NCBI RefSeq assembly: GCF_021029445.1
Contig: NZ_CP072610.1
Location: 4,216,001 to 4,280,000 of the forward strand
From: Pseudomonas wenzhouensis
GTDB taxonomy: Bacteria; Pseudomonadota; Gammaproteobacteria; Pseudomonadales; Pseudomonadaceae
DNA: 64,000 nt
Direction: 5' to 3'
This document shows, in pieces, positions 33,694 through 42,942 of this stretch (positions are counted from its first letter, which is position 1; the number at the start of each line of letters is the position of its first letter). The notes under the pieces were generated by a model. The model saw only the letters and a list, made by a program, of their open reading frames with translations. It was not told the DNA's origin and did not search any database. The translations under genes were made by a program, and so were the position numbers.

Positions 33694-35150
33694 AGCCTGA
33701 GCACCGCCGCCTGGGCCTGCTCGGCCTGATCCTGTCCAGCGCCCTGATGCTGAGCGCCTGCGCCAACCTCTTTGACAAGGCCCCCACGGGCGATGCCGCC
33801 AAGCTGCAATCCCTGGCGGCACTGGACGGCAAGGCGCCAACGCGCCGCACGCTGGATATCCAGACCTGGAGCACCGCGCAAGGCGCCAAGGTGCTGTTCG
33901 TCGAAGCCCGCGAACTGCCAATGTTCGACCTGCGCCTGACCTTCGCCGCCGGCAGCAGCCAGGACGGCAACCTGCCTGGCCTGGCCACCCTGACCAATGC
34001 CATGCTCAACGAAGGTGTGCCGGGTAAGGACGTTGGCGCCATCGCCGCCGGCTTCGAGGGGCTCGGTGCCGAGTTCGGCAACGGCGCCTACCGCGACATG
34101 GCCGTGGCCAGCCTGCGCAGCCTGAGTGCGCAGGAGCAGCGTGAGCCAGCCCTGGCGCTGTTCGCCGAGGTGCTGGGCAAGCCCACCTTCCCCGCCGACT
34201 CGCTGGCGCGGATCAAGAACCAGCTGCTCGCCGGCTTCGAGTTCCAGAAACAGAACCCGGGCAAGCTGGCTAGCCTCGAGTTGTTCGAGCGCCTGTACGG
34301 CCAGCATCCCTACGCTCACCCGAGCGACGGCACGGCGCAGTCGATCCCGGCCATCACCCGCCAGCAGTTGCAGGCTTTCCATGCCCGTGCCTATGCCGCC
34401 GGTAATGCGGTGATCGCGCTGGTTGGTGATCTGTCGCGCAGCGAGGCCGAGGCCATCGCCAATCAGGTATCCGCTGCCCTGCCGCAAGGCCCGGCGCTGG
34501 CCAAGATCGCCCAGCCGCAAACACCCAAGCCTGGCGCAAGCCATATCGAGTACCCGTCCAACCAGACCCACCTGATGCTCGCCCAGCTCGGCATCGACAG
34601 GCGCGACCCGGACTACGCCGCGCTGTACCTGGGCAACCAGATTTTCGGCGGCGGCGGTTTCGGCACCCGTCTGATGAGCGAAGTGCGCGAGAAGCGCGGC
34701 CTGACCTACGGCGTCTACTCCGGTTTCAGCGCCATGCAGGCGCGTGGCCCCTTCATGATCAACCTGCAAACCCGCGCCGAGTTGAGCGAAGGCACCCTGG
34801 CGCTGGTCAAGCAACTGCTCACCGACTACCTGCGTGACGGCCCCACCCAGCAAGAGCTGGACAACGCCAAGCGCGAGCTGGCCGGCAGCTTCCCGCTGTC
34901 CACCGCAAGCAATGCCGCTATCGTCGGTCAACTGGCGTCGATGGGCTTCTACGACCTGCCGCTGAACTACCTGGACGATTTCATGCGTGACGTGCAAAAC
35001 CTGAGTACCGAGCAGGTGAAGGCGGCGATGGCCAAACACCTCGACCCCGAGGCACTGGTGGTGGTCACCGCCGGCCCGACGGTGCCGCAGAAAGAATTGC
35101 CGCCACCCACCGAGCGCCCGGCCGAACTACCCAGCGCGGTGCCGCACTGA
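33690..35150 (+). CDS. M16 family peptidase-like lipoprotein, non-catalytic subunit
   Basis: This 486-residue M16 paralogue lacks HxxEH: the corresponding place reads LPGLATLTNAML. It keeps the glycine-rich and C-domain motifs (FGGGGFGTRLMSEVREKRGLTYGVYSGF). A lipobox LSAC near residue 23 suggests membrane anchoring, so it may tether its catalytic partner. The C-terminus is proline-rich. rsmD starts one base before its end. Confidence 0.91.
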   Translation: MKPEHRRLGLLGLILSSALMLSACANLFDKAPTGDAAKLQSLAALDGKAPTRRTLDIQTWSTAQGAKVLFVEARELPMFDLRLTFAAGSSQDGNLPGLATLTNAMLNEGVPGKDVGAIAAGFEGLGAEFGNGAYRDMAVASLRSLSAQEQREPALALFAEVLGKPTFPADSLARIKNQLLAGFEFQKQNPGKLASLELFERLYGQHPYAHPSDGTAQSIPAITRQQLQAFHARAYAAGNAVIALVGDLSRSEAEAIANQVSAALPQGPALAKIAQPQTPKPGASHIEYPSNQTHLMLAQLGIDRRDPDYAALYLGNQIFGGGGFGTRLMSEVREKRGLTYGVYSGFSAMQARGPFMINLQTRAELSEGTLALVKQLLTDYLRDGPTQQELDNAKRELAGSFPLSTASNAAIVGQLASMGFYDLPLNYLDDFMRDVQNLSTEQVKAAMAKHLDPEALVVVTAGPTVPQKELPPPTERPAELPSAVPH

Positions 35151-35767
35151 TGCGTGGTCGTACACCGCAAAAACCGGCCGCCAAGGCTCACGGCGGCCAG
35201 GGCCAGTTGCGCATCATCGGCGGGCAGTGGCGCTCGCGGCGCTTCGCCTTCCCCGACGGGCCGGGCCTGCGCCCGACCCCGGACCGGGTGCGCGAGACGC
35301 TGTTCAACTGGCTGGCGCCCTATGTCGAGGGCGCCCATGTGCTCGACCCCTTCGCCGGCAGCGGCGCGCTGCTGCTCGAAGCGCTGTCACGCGGCGCTGC
35401 CAGCGGCCTGGCCTGCGACCTCAACCCGGCCTCGGTAAGCGCCTTGCGCGGGCATCTGACGACGCTGCAGTGCAGCACCGGTGAAATCCAGCTGGGCGAT
35501 GCCCTGCAACTGCTGGCCCGGCCGGCGCCGCGGCGCTTCGATATCGTCCTGCTCGACCCGCCGTTCCACAAGAATCTGTTGCAGGACGCCTGCAACCTGC
35601 TGGAAGCGCAGGGCTGGCTGAGCGACGACGCCTGGGTCTATACCGAAAGCGAAACCGCGCCCTCGACGCTGGGCCTGCCCGGCAACTGGCGTCTGCACCG
35701 CGAGAAGCACACCGGCCAGGTGCATTACGCGCTGTGGCAAAGAAGTTCGTCGCAGGAGCCAACGTAG
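35150..35767 (+). CDS. rsmD: 16S rRNA (guanine966-N2)-methyltransferase RsmD
   Basis: The 205-residue enzyme methylates G966 of 16S rRNA. RIIGGQWRSRR, RPTPDRVRETLFNWL, the SAM-binding DPFAGSG (66-72) and the catalytic DPPF (136-139) are all intact. It overlaps the preceding peptidase gene by one base (TGATG) and is part of that operon. Confidence 0.95.
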   Translation: MRGRTPQKPAAKAHGGQGQLRIIGGQWRSRRFAFPDGPGLRPTPDRVRETLFNWLAPYVEGAHVLDPFAGSGALLLEALSRGAASGLACDLNPASVSALRGHLTTLQCSTGEIQLGDALQLLARPAPRRFDIVLLDPPFHKNLLQDACNLLEAQGWLSDDAWVYTESETAPSTLGLPGNWRLHREKHTGQVHYALWQRSSSQEPT

Positions 35768-35815
35768 CCCGGATGCAATCCGGGAGCGTTGCCCCTGGAT
35801 TTCATCCAGGCTACG
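35763..35815. repeat. REP-like palindrome, family A
   Basis: CGTAGCCCGGATGCAATCCGGG and CTGGATTTCATCCAGGCTACG are inverted halves of the same module. It starts on the rsmD stop codon and ends 19 bases before the hydrolase gene. Confidence 0.8.
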
Positions 35816-35834
35816 TTTTGGATAGACCATACCC

Positions 35835-36815
35835 ATGACACCATTCCAACCCGCCTGGTGGCTCCCCGGCCCGCACCTGCAGACGCTGTGGAACCCCTTC
35901 TGCCGCAAGCCGCCGCAACTGGAACGGCAGCGCGAGCGGCTGTGGCTGGACGATGGCGATTTTCTCGACCTCGACTGGCACGGCCCGCATGACGCCCATG
36001 CGCCGCTGGTGCTGGTGCTGCATGGCCTGACCGGCAGTTCCAACTCGCTCTACGTGCTGGGGCTGCAACAGGCGCTGGCCGCGCGCGGCTGGGCCAGCGT
36101 GGCGCTGAACTGGCGCGGCTGCTCCGGTGAACCCAACCTGCTGCCGCGCGGCTACCACTCCGGTGCCAGCGAGGATCTGGCATCAGCCGTGGCCCACCTG
36201 CGCGCACAACGGCCAATGGCGCCGCTGTACGCCGTCGGTTATTCCCTCGGCGGCAACGTACTGCTCAAGTATCTGGGGGAGAGTGGCGAACAAAGCCAGC
36301 TGCAGGGCGCCGTGGCGGTGTCGGTGCCATTTCGTCTGGATCAGTGCGCCGACCGCATCGGCCTGGGCTTCTCGCGGGTGTACCAGGCGCATTTCATGCG
36401 TGAGATGGTCGCCTATGTCAGCAACAAGCAGCGCCTGTTCGCCGAGAGCGGCCAGGGCGAACGCCTGTCGGTGCTGCAGCGCTTAGGGCCGCTGGACGGC
36501 ATGCGCACCTTCTGGGACTTCGACGGACGCATCACCGCGCCGCTGCACGGCTTCGCCGATGCCCACGATTACTACCGGCGCGCCTCCAGCCGCTTCTACC
36601 TGGGCGAAATTCGCACACGCACGCTGATCATCCAGGCCGAGGACGATCCCTTCATCTTCCGTCACAGCCTGCCCGAGGCCAGCGAGCTGGCCCCCGGCAC
36701 CGAATTTGAACTGCACGCCAAAGGCGGGCATGTCGGCTTCGTCGAAGGCAGCCCGCGCCGCCCCAGTTACTACCTGGAGCGGCGCATCCCTCACTGGCTC
36801 GGCTCACTCGCCTGA
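35835..36815 (+). CDS. YheT-like alpha/beta hydrolase
   Basis: The 326-residue protein has the alpha/beta-hydrolase nucleophile elbow GYSLGG (Ser137), the oxyanion motif LHGLTGSSNS, LNWRGCSGEPN and a C-terminal His in KGGHVGFVEG. It matches the YheT/ABHD family; the natural substrate is unknown. It ends two bases from the convergent next gene. Confidence 0.9.
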   Translation: MTPFQPAWWLPGPHLQTLWNPFCRKPPQLERQRERLWLDDGDFLDLDWHGPHDAHAPLVLVLHGLTGSSNSLYVLGLQQALAARGWASVALNWRGCSGEPNLLPRGYHSGASEDLASAVAHLRAQRPMAPLYAVGYSLGGNVLLKYLGESGEQSQLQGAVAVSVPFRLDQCADRIGLGFSRVYQAHFMREMVAYVSNKQRLFAESGQGERLSVLQRLGPLDGMRTFWDFDGRITAPLHGFADAHDYYRRASSRFYLGEIRTRTLIIQAEDDPFIFRHSLPEASELAPGTEFELHAKGGHVGFVEGSPRRPSYYLERRIPHWLGSLA

Positions 36816-36816
36816 G

Positions 36817-37323
36817 TCAATTGGCAGCAAGCTGCTCCGGCATTGCCGAGGAGTGGTGCTTGAGGATTTTCCACTCGCCATCGACCTTCTGGTACACGAA
36901 GGTGTAGCGCGCCTGCACCTGGCGCACCGTGTCGCCCTGGGTCAGGGCGAAGGTGTAGACCCCCGAGTCCACCACCGCATCCGGGCCGAACTGGCGAATT
37001 TCACGCATGTTGATCGTGCCCACCGGCTTGGCCTGTAAGAAATGGTCAAAATAGTCCTGGATCGCCTCGTGGCCTACGCGCACCCGATTCGATACCGTGG
37101 GCTGCAGCACGCCGTTGTCGGCATAGAGCGCAGCCACCTTGGCCGAATCGCCCGTCTGCAGGGCGGCGTTCCAGCGCTCGAACAGGCTGGCGATCTGTTG
37201 CTCCTGCGCATCGCTCGGGGCGGCTGCGGTTTCCGTATAGACATAAGGCGCCTCAGCCGCCTGAACCAGCGGCACGGACAGGGCGAACACCAGGGCGCAG
37301 CCGCTGAACAAGGGTTTCAACAT
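36817..37323 (-). CDS. Secreted SnoaL-like/SgcJ-type small protein
   Basis: The 168-residue protein has a signal peptide (LVFALSVPLVQAAEA) and an NTF2-like fold of the SgcJ/EcaC type: QQIASLFERWNAALQTGDSAKVAALYADNGVLQPTVSN then VYQKVDGEWKILKHHSS. These domains often bind small hydrophobic ligands; no reaction can be assigned. It is divergent from the kinase gene. Confidence 0.82.
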   Translation of the reverse strand: MLKPLFSGCALVFALSVPLVQAAEAPYVYTETAAAPSDAQEQQIASLFERWNAALQTGDSAKVAALYADNGVLQPTVSNRVRVGHEAIQDYFDHFLQAKPVGTINMREIRQFGPDAVVDSGVYTFALTQGDTVRQVQARYTFVYQKVDGEWKILKHHSSAMPEQLAAN

Positions 37324-37486
37324 GGTCGAATCTCCGGCTATTGAAGGACGCCGTCAGCATGCAACCGGCACGGCGCCTGCACATCGGCCGGATGGAGCCA
37401 GCGGCCTATGCCAGGTGGCAGATGCCAGACGTGCCTGGAGCCATTAGCCTGCGCCGTCCGATGGCGCGCACTTCGTGGAGGCGTAG

Positions 37487-38656
37487 ATGCAGCACACCCC
37501 ACCCGACAGCGTGCTGGCCCTGCGCGCCGATTACCGCCAGGCGGAAAGCCGCGCCGCGCGCCTGCGCCTGCTGGTGGAGAGCGGCCGCGCCCTCAGCGCC
37601 TTGCCGGCCACCGAAAGCGGTGCACTGGCTCTGCAGCGGGCCTGCAGCTTCTGCGCCATGGATGGCGGCGTGCTGCTGCTCAGGCCAGCCGATGGCAGCC
37701 CGAGTCTGAGTGCCGGCTTCGGCCCGGCCGCCTTGCAACAGCAGCTCGCCACGCTGCCCTGGCCGGGCGTCGCCCAGGTGCTGGAAGCGCCGCTGGCGCA
37801 GGTTGCCCTGGCGCTCTGCCTGCCCTTGCATGCGGCCTCGGACGAAGTCTTCGGCGCCCTGCTACTGGGCAACGCCAGCACCATGCGCGGCCCCGACGCA
37901 GAAGACCTCGAAGCCCTGCAACTGCTCGCCACCCTGCTCGCCGGACATCTGCACAACAGCCAGTTGCTGGAGGCGCTGAGCCTGCGCGAGCGCAGCATGT
38001 CGGAGCTGGTGCATCGGCAGATGAGCGCCCAGGATGACGAGCGCGCGCGGGTGGCCTATGACCTGCACGACGGCCTGGCGCAGACCCTGGCCGGCCTGCA
38101 TCAGCACTTGCAGGGCTTCGCCCAGCATCGCCAACTGAATGAGGATTTACGCGCTGCCCTGGCGCCCATCCTGCAACTGGCGCAACGCAGCATGGGCGAG
38201 ACGCGCCAGGCCATTAGCGGGCTGCGCCCCACCCTGCTGGATGACTTCGGCCTGGCGCCGGCACTGGACCGTGAACTCGACCGCCTGCGCAGCCAGGGCC
38301 GCCAGGTGCAGTGGCTGCGCCGCGATCCCCAGCGCCTGCGCCCGGCGGTGGAAATCGCCCTGTTTCGCGTCGGCCAGGAGGCCATCAACAACATCTGCAA
38401 GCACACCGCTGACGGCGCGGTCAGCCTGGATTTGCACCTCGATGGCGACACCGCGCACCTGCACATAGAGGATCGCGGCCCTGGTTTTGTCAGCCCACCC
38501 AAACCCCAGGCGGATACAGGCGGCATGGGCCTGGTGGCCATGCGCGAACGCTGCCTGCTGCTTGGCGGTCAGTTCGCCTGCCACAGCCAACCTGGCCAGG
38601 GCACCCGTGTATTGGCCAGCATTCCACACGCCCTGGCGGATGAGGACAGCCCATGA
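37487..38656 (+). CDS. NarL-type cytosolic sensor histidine kinase
   Basis: This 389-residue kinase has no transmembrane helix. A GAF-like sensor (about 25-160) precedes a HisKA_3 dimerisation domain with His194 (VAYDLHDGLAQTLAGLHQHL) and an ATPase domain (VGQEAINNICKH, DRGPGF, GGMGLVAMRERCLLLGG). Its partner is surely the LuxR-type regulator that overlaps its stop (ATGA). The signal is unknown; GAF suggests a soluble ligand or redox cue. Confidence 0.9.
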   Translation: MQHTPPDSVLALRADYRQAESRAARLRLLVESGRALSALPATESGALALQRACSFCAMDGGVLLLRPADGSPSLSAGFGPAALQQQLATLPWPGVAQVLEAPLAQVALALCLPLHAASDEVFGALLLGNASTMRGPDAEDLEALQLLATLLAGHLHNSQLLEALSLRERSMSELVHRQMSAQDDERARVAYDLHDGLAQTLAGLHQHLQGFAQHRQLNEDLRAALAPILQLAQRSMGETRQAISGLRPTLLDDFGLAPALDRELDRLRSQGRQVQWLRRDPQRLRPAVEIALFRVGQEAINNICKHTADGAVSLDLHLDGDTAHLHIEDRGPGFVSPPKPQADTGGMGLVAMRERCLLLGGQFACHSQPGQGTRVLASIPHALADEDSP

Positions 38657-39315
38657 ACGAACCCATTCGCCTGCTGCTGGCCGACGACCACGAGGTGACC
38701 CGCGCCGGCTTCGCCGCGATGCTCGCCGACTGCCCGGAATTCAGCATCGTCGGCCAGGCGGTGGACGGCCGCCAGGCGCTGGAGCTCTGCCAGCGCCTGA
38801 ATCCGGACATCGCCATCCTCGATATCCGCATGCCGCAGCTCAACGGCCTGGCTACCGCGCGCCTGCTGCGCGAACAGCAGCCGTCGATCAAGGTGCTGCT
38901 GTTCACCATGTACGACAGCCCCGACCACCTGGAAGCGGCGGTCAACGCCGGCGCCGTCGGCTATCTGCTCAAGGATGCCAGCCGCCAGGAGGTCATCGAC
39001 GGCCTGCGCCAGGTGGCGGCCGGCCAGTGCGCGCTCAACGGCATGGTCAGTGCGCAATTGCTACGCCGCGTGGTCCAGCGCAATCAGGGCGGCGCGCCGG
39101 GCAGTGCGCTGACGCCCCGCGAGCATCAGGTGCTCCGACTGATCGCCGCCGGGTTCACCAATCGCGAGATCGGCGAAGAGCTGGGCATCGCCACCGGCAC
39201 GACCAAGGCCCACGTCGAACGGGTGATCGGCAAGCTGGGGGTCGCCGACCGCACCCAGGCCGCCGTGCAGGGCATTGCCCTGGGCCTGGTGGCGCCGCTG
39301 GAGCACAAGGCATGA
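38653..39315 (+). CDS. NarL/LuxR family response regulator
   Basis: The 220-residue regulator has a receiver domain with Asp11/12, phospho-Asp57 (AILDIRMPQ) and Lys107, and a LuxR-type helix-turn-helix (LTPREHQVLRLIAAGFTNREIGEELGIATGTTKAHVERVIGKLGV). It is the only DNA-binding output in the four-gene cluster. Both ends overlap neighbours by four bases. Confidence 0.94.
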   Translation: MNEPIRLLLADDHEVTRAGFAAMLADCPEFSIVGQAVDGRQALELCQRLNPDIAILDIRMPQLNGLATARLLREQQPSIKVLLFTMYDSPDHLEAAVNAGAVGYLLKDASRQEVIDGLRQVAAGQCALNGMVSAQLLRRVVQRNQGGAPGSALTPREHQVLRLIAAGFTNREIGEELGIATGTTKAHVERVIGKLGVADRTQAAVQGIALGLVAPLEHKA

Positions 39316-41663
39316 AGGGCCTGATCACGCGCTGGACCGACCGCCCGCTGCGCAGCAAGAGCCTGGTGATCATCGCCCTGCCGCTGGCGGTGCTGCTGAT
39401 CTCCCTGGTGCTGGTGTACGTCACCGAACGCCAGACCTCGCGGGTCGAGGACGACGTGCGCCGGGCACTGCGCGTGCAGGGCGACGTGCAGGCGGTACAC
39501 AGCCTGCTGGCCGAGGCGGCGGCCAGCGTGCGCGGCTACCTGCTGGTCCAGCGCAGCGACTTCCTGCCGTCCTACCGCAGTGCGCTGGAGCGCATCGACA
39601 GCACGCTGCGGCGCCTCGATACGGACATCCGCGACCCGCAGATGCGCGGCAGCCTGGAACGCCTGCGCCCGCTGATCGTGATCAAGCTGGAGGGCCTGGA
39701 ACAGCTCAAGGCGCTGGCCAGCAGTGATGACCGCGCGGCGATGACGCGCATTCTGGTGGACAACAAGCACGTGCTCGATGCGCTACGCCAGGAGATCCAG
39801 CAGATGCTCGAGCGTGAGCAGACCCTGCTCGACGAGCGCAACGCCGAAGCCAGCGCGGTGCGCTCGCGCATGCTCCTGGCCACCAGTCTGGCTGCCATGT
39901 TCGGTGTGCTCGGTGCACTGTTCGCCGTGGCGCTGTTGTCCACCGGCATCGTCCATCGGGTGCAGCAGGTCGAGCGCAACGCGCGGCGTCTGGCCCTGGG
40001 TCAGCCGCTGATTCCCCAAGGCCCGGCGGCCGACGAGATCGGCCAGCTCGCCGCCAGCCTGGAAGAGGCCGGGCAGCTGCTGGCCGAACGCGAGCGCGCC
40101 CTGCGCGACAACGAGGAACGCCTGCGCCTGATCATCGACGGGGTCAAGGAATACGGCATCTTCGGCCTCGACCCCAGCGGCCACGTCACCTCCTGGAACA
40201 CCGGCGCCGAGCGCATCAAGGGCTACAGCGAGGCGGACATCCTCGGTTGCCACTTCTCCCTGTTCTACCCGCCGCAGGCCCGCGACACCGCCCCCTACCT
40301 GGCCCTGCAGGCGGCCACCCGCGAAGGGCGCTACGAGGAAGAGGCCTGGCGCCAGCGCCGCGATGGCTCGCTGTTCTGGGCCAACGTGGTGATCACCGCG
40401 CAGCGTGACGCTAGCGGCACCTTGCGCGGCTTCTCCAAGATCACCCGCGACATCACCGACCGGCGCAATGCCGAGGCCGCCCTGCGCACGGCGCGCGAAG
40501 AGGCGGAGAACGCCAGTCGGGCGAAAAGCGAATTTCTCTCGCGCATGAGCCATGAGCTGCGTACCCCGCTCAATTCCATCCTTGGCTTCGCCCAGCTGCT
40601 GGAAATGGACCGCGGCACACCGGCGCAGCAGGCCCAGGTGCGGCATATCCTGCGCGCCGGGCGGCACCTGCTGGGGCTGATCAACGAGGTGCTGGACATT
40701 GCCCGCATCGAATCCGGGCGGCTGGCACTGAGCCCCGAGCCGCTGGCGTTGCGCCCGCTGCTGCAGGAGGTCAGCCTGCTGCTGTCGCCCCAGGCCGACA
40801 GCGCCGATATCCGCCTGCGCCTGCCGGAGGAGCTGCCCGCCGAGCTCTGCGTGCAGGCCGACCGCCAGCGCCTGGTGCAGGTGCTGCTCAACCTGCTGTC
40901 CAACGCGATCAAGTACAACCACCCTGGCGGCCATGTCGAAGTGCGGGTGCAGGCCGACAGCGACACCGTCACGCTGAGCGTGATCGACAACGGCCCGGGC
41001 ATCGCCGCCGAGGATCTGGAGCGCCTGTTCATTCCCTTCGAGCGCCTCGGCGCCGCGGCCAGCGAGGTGGAGGGCACCGGCCTGGGCCTGGCCCTGAGCA
41101 AGAGCCTGCTGGAGCAGATGGATGGCAGCCTCGGCGTGCACAGCACGCCCGGCGAGGGCAGCACCTTCAGCCTGACGCTGCCACGGGCGCAGGTGCATGA
41201 CGGCCTGCTGCCGGCGCCGGCCGCGGCGCCACCACCCGCGGCCAGCGACATCGCTCCGCCGGAGCGACCGCTGCGCGTGCTGTGCATCGAAGACAACCTG
41301 TCCAGCCTGGCGCTGATCGAGACCCTGCTGTCGCGCTGGCCACAGGTGCAGGTGATCTCGGCCATGCAGGGCCAGCTCGGTCTCGATCTGGCCTGGCAGC
41401 ACCGCCCCGAGGTGATTCTGCTGGATCTCGACCTGCCCGACCTCTCGGGCCAGGAAGTGCTCAAGCGCCTGCGTCTGAACCCCAGCAGCAGCGATACACC
41501 CGTGCTGCTGATCACCGCCGACGTCAGCGCCGGCACCCGGCGCGACCTGCAGCAGGCCGGCGCCACCGCGGTGCTGAGCAAACCCCTGCACGTGCCGACC
41601 TTTCTCGCCGCCCTGCGCCAGCATCTGGATGCCGCCACACCCACCCCGCCTCTCGGAGCCTGA
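39312..41663 (+). CDS. Membrane hybrid histidine kinase with CHASE3-like sensor, PAS and receiver
   Basis: This 783-residue protein has TM1 (17-37), a helical CHASE3-like periplasmic domain (40-185), TM2 (188-211) and HAMP (212-262). A PAS domain (270-385, YGIFGLDPSGHVTSWNTGAERIKGY pattern) is followed by HisKA with His414 (MSHELRTPL) and an ATPase with Asn531, DNGPGI and GTGLGLALS. A C-terminal receiver has phospho-Asp705 and Lys757. No Hpt domain is encoded here. It resembles phosphorelay or phytochrome-like hybrid kinases. The ATG overlaps the upstream stop. Confidence 0.92.
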   Translation: MKGLITRWTDRPLRSKSLVIIALPLAVLLISLVLVYVTERQTSRVEDDVRRALRVQGDVQAVHSLLAEAAASVRGYLLVQRSDFLPSYRSALERIDSTLRRLDTDIRDPQMRGSLERLRPLIVIKLEGLEQLKALASSDDRAAMTRILVDNKHVLDALRQEIQQMLEREQTLLDERNAEASAVRSRMLLATSLAAMFGVLGALFAVALLSTGIVHRVQQVERNARRLALGQPLIPQGPAADEIGQLAASLEEAGQLLAERERALRDNEERLRLIIDGVKEYGIFGLDPSGHVTSWNTGAERIKGYSEADILGCHFSLFYPPQARDTAPYLALQAATREGRYEEEAWRQRRDGSLFWANVVITAQRDASGTLRGFSKITRDITDRRNAEAALRTAREEAENASRAKSEFLSRMSHELRTPLNSILGFAQLLEMDRGTPAQQAQVRHILRAGRHLLGLINEVLDIARIESGRLALSPEPLALRPLLQEVSLLLSPQADSADIRLRLPEELPAELCVQADRQRLVQVLLNLLSNAIKYNHPGGHVEVRVQADSDTVTLSVIDNGPGIAAEDLERLFIPFERLGAAASEVEGTGLGLALSKSLLEQMDGSLGVHSTPGEGSTFSLTLPRAQVHDGLLPAPAAAPPPAASDIAPPERPLRVLCIEDNLSSLALIETLLSRWPQVQVISAMQGQLGLDLAWQHRPEVILLDLDLPDLSGQEVLKRLRLNPSSSDTPVLLITADVSAGTRRDLQQAGATAVLSKPLHVPTFLAALRQHLDAATPTPPLGA

Positions 41664-41665
41664 CC

Positions 41666-42145
41666 ATGAACCAACCAGCGCCCGCCGACGATTTTCGTAT
41701 CCTGGTGATCGACGATCAGCCCGCCAACCTCGAACTGGTGGAACAACTGCTGGCCCGCGAGGGCCTGCACAACGTGCTCAGCTGCACCGACCCGGCCCAG
41801 GCGCTGGCCCTGTTCAGCAGCTTCGAGCCGGACCTGCTGATTCTCGATCTGCACATGCCCGGCCTGGACGGCTTCGCCGTGCTCGAACAGCTGCAGCGGC
41901 GCATTCCCGCCGATGATTACCTGCCGATTCTGGTACTCACCGCCGATGCCACCCGCGAGGCCCGGCTGCGCGCCCTGGCGCTGGGCGCGCGCGACTTCAT
42001 CAGCAAGCCGCTGGATACCATCGAGACCCTGCTGCGGGTGTGGAACCTGCTGGAAACCCGCGCGCTGTATCGCCAGTTACGGCGCCTGCAACCCGACCAG
42101 CAGCCCTTGCGGGCCAGACCCATGGCGCTGGGCAACAGTAGCTGA
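41666..42145 (+). CDS. Stand-alone response regulator receiver protein
   Basis: The 159-residue protein is a receiver domain (Asp16/17, phospho-Asp61 in LILDLHMPG, Lys114 in FISKPL) plus a 35-residue helical tail with no output domain. The N-terminus resembles RpfG-type receivers that normally precede HD-GYP. It begins two bases after the hybrid kinase, so it should receive phosphate from it. Confidence 0.9.
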   Translation: MNQPAPADDFRILVIDDQPANLELVEQLLAREGLHNVLSCTDPAQALALFSSFEPDLLILDLHMPGLDGFAVLEQLQRRIPADDYLPILVLTADATREARLRALALGARDFISKPLDTIETLLRVWNLLETRALYRQLRRLQPDQQPLRARPMALGNSS

Positions 42146-42150
42146 TCGTC

Positions 42151-42807
42151 TCAGAGCACCTGCTCCAGCGGCACGTGCAGGCGATCGTACAGCGCCTCGA
42201 CCGCCGCGCGCGCCGAAGGCGCGATATAGCCGCCCTCCAGCGCCAGCACCTGGTAGATGCCGCGGCGCAGCATGTCCTGGCTGAGGTTGTCCGGGCTGGC
42301 ACCAGCCGTGCAGAGAAAGCGCACCCAGGAGGTCATGATGATCCAGGCGTTGAGCGTCAGCGCCTCGATCTGCGCCGGGGTCATCAGCAGGATGCCGGCC
42401 TCGACGAACCCCTGGTAGATAGACTGCGCCCCCACCAGGCAGCGCCGGGCGAAGGCGCGGTAACGCGCGGCCAGCTCGGCGTCGGATTCCAGCAGGTGCT
42501 CCAGGTCGCGGTGCAGGAAGCGGTAATGCCACATCGCCGCCAGCAGCGCCTCCAGATAGAAGGTCTTGTCCTCCACCGTCAGCGCGCGGCCTTCTGGGCG
42601 GCGCAGGAAGCTGTCGACCTGCGCTTCGTACTGGGCGAACAGCTCGGCGATGATCACCTGCTTGTTGCGGAAGTGGTAATACAGATTGCCCGGCGAAATG
42701 CCCAGGTGCGCGGCGATGTGGTTGGTGGTGACGTTGCGCTCGCCCTGGCCGTTGAACAGGGCCAGGCTCTCGGCAACGATGCGGTCGCGGGTCTTGGGTG
42801 GCGCCAT
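42151..42807 (-). CDS. TetR family transcriptional regulator
   Basis: This 218-residue repressor has an N-terminal helix-turn-helix (TTNHIAAHLGISPGNLYYHFRNKQVII). The C-terminal ligand domain is alpha-helical. It is divergent from the aldehyde dehydrogenase gene, whose promoter contains a strong palindrome, so it likely represses that operon and its own gene. I use the ATG that gives MAPPKTRDRIV. Confidence 0.9.
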   Translation of the reverse strand: MAPPKTRDRIVAESLALFNGQGERNVTTNHIAAHLGISPGNLYYHFRNKQVIIAELFAQYEAQVDSFLRRPEGRALTVEDKTFYLEALLAAMWHYRFLHRDLEHLLESDAELAARYRAFARRCLVGAQSIYQGFVEAGILLMTPAQIEALTLNAWIIMTSWVRFLCTAGASPDNLSQDMLRRGIYQVLALEGGYIAPSARAAVEALYDRLHVPLEQVL

Positions 42808-42942
42808 GACGCAGCTCGATCTCGACTTCAAAAGTGGCAAAGGTACAGGCGAAACAGCCGAAGTGTTACCCCTCGACGCATCCCAGAGGTTGCTGCTGGC
42901 CTTTGGTTAGGGTGCGACTCAGACAGCGACGCGGCATCCTAT

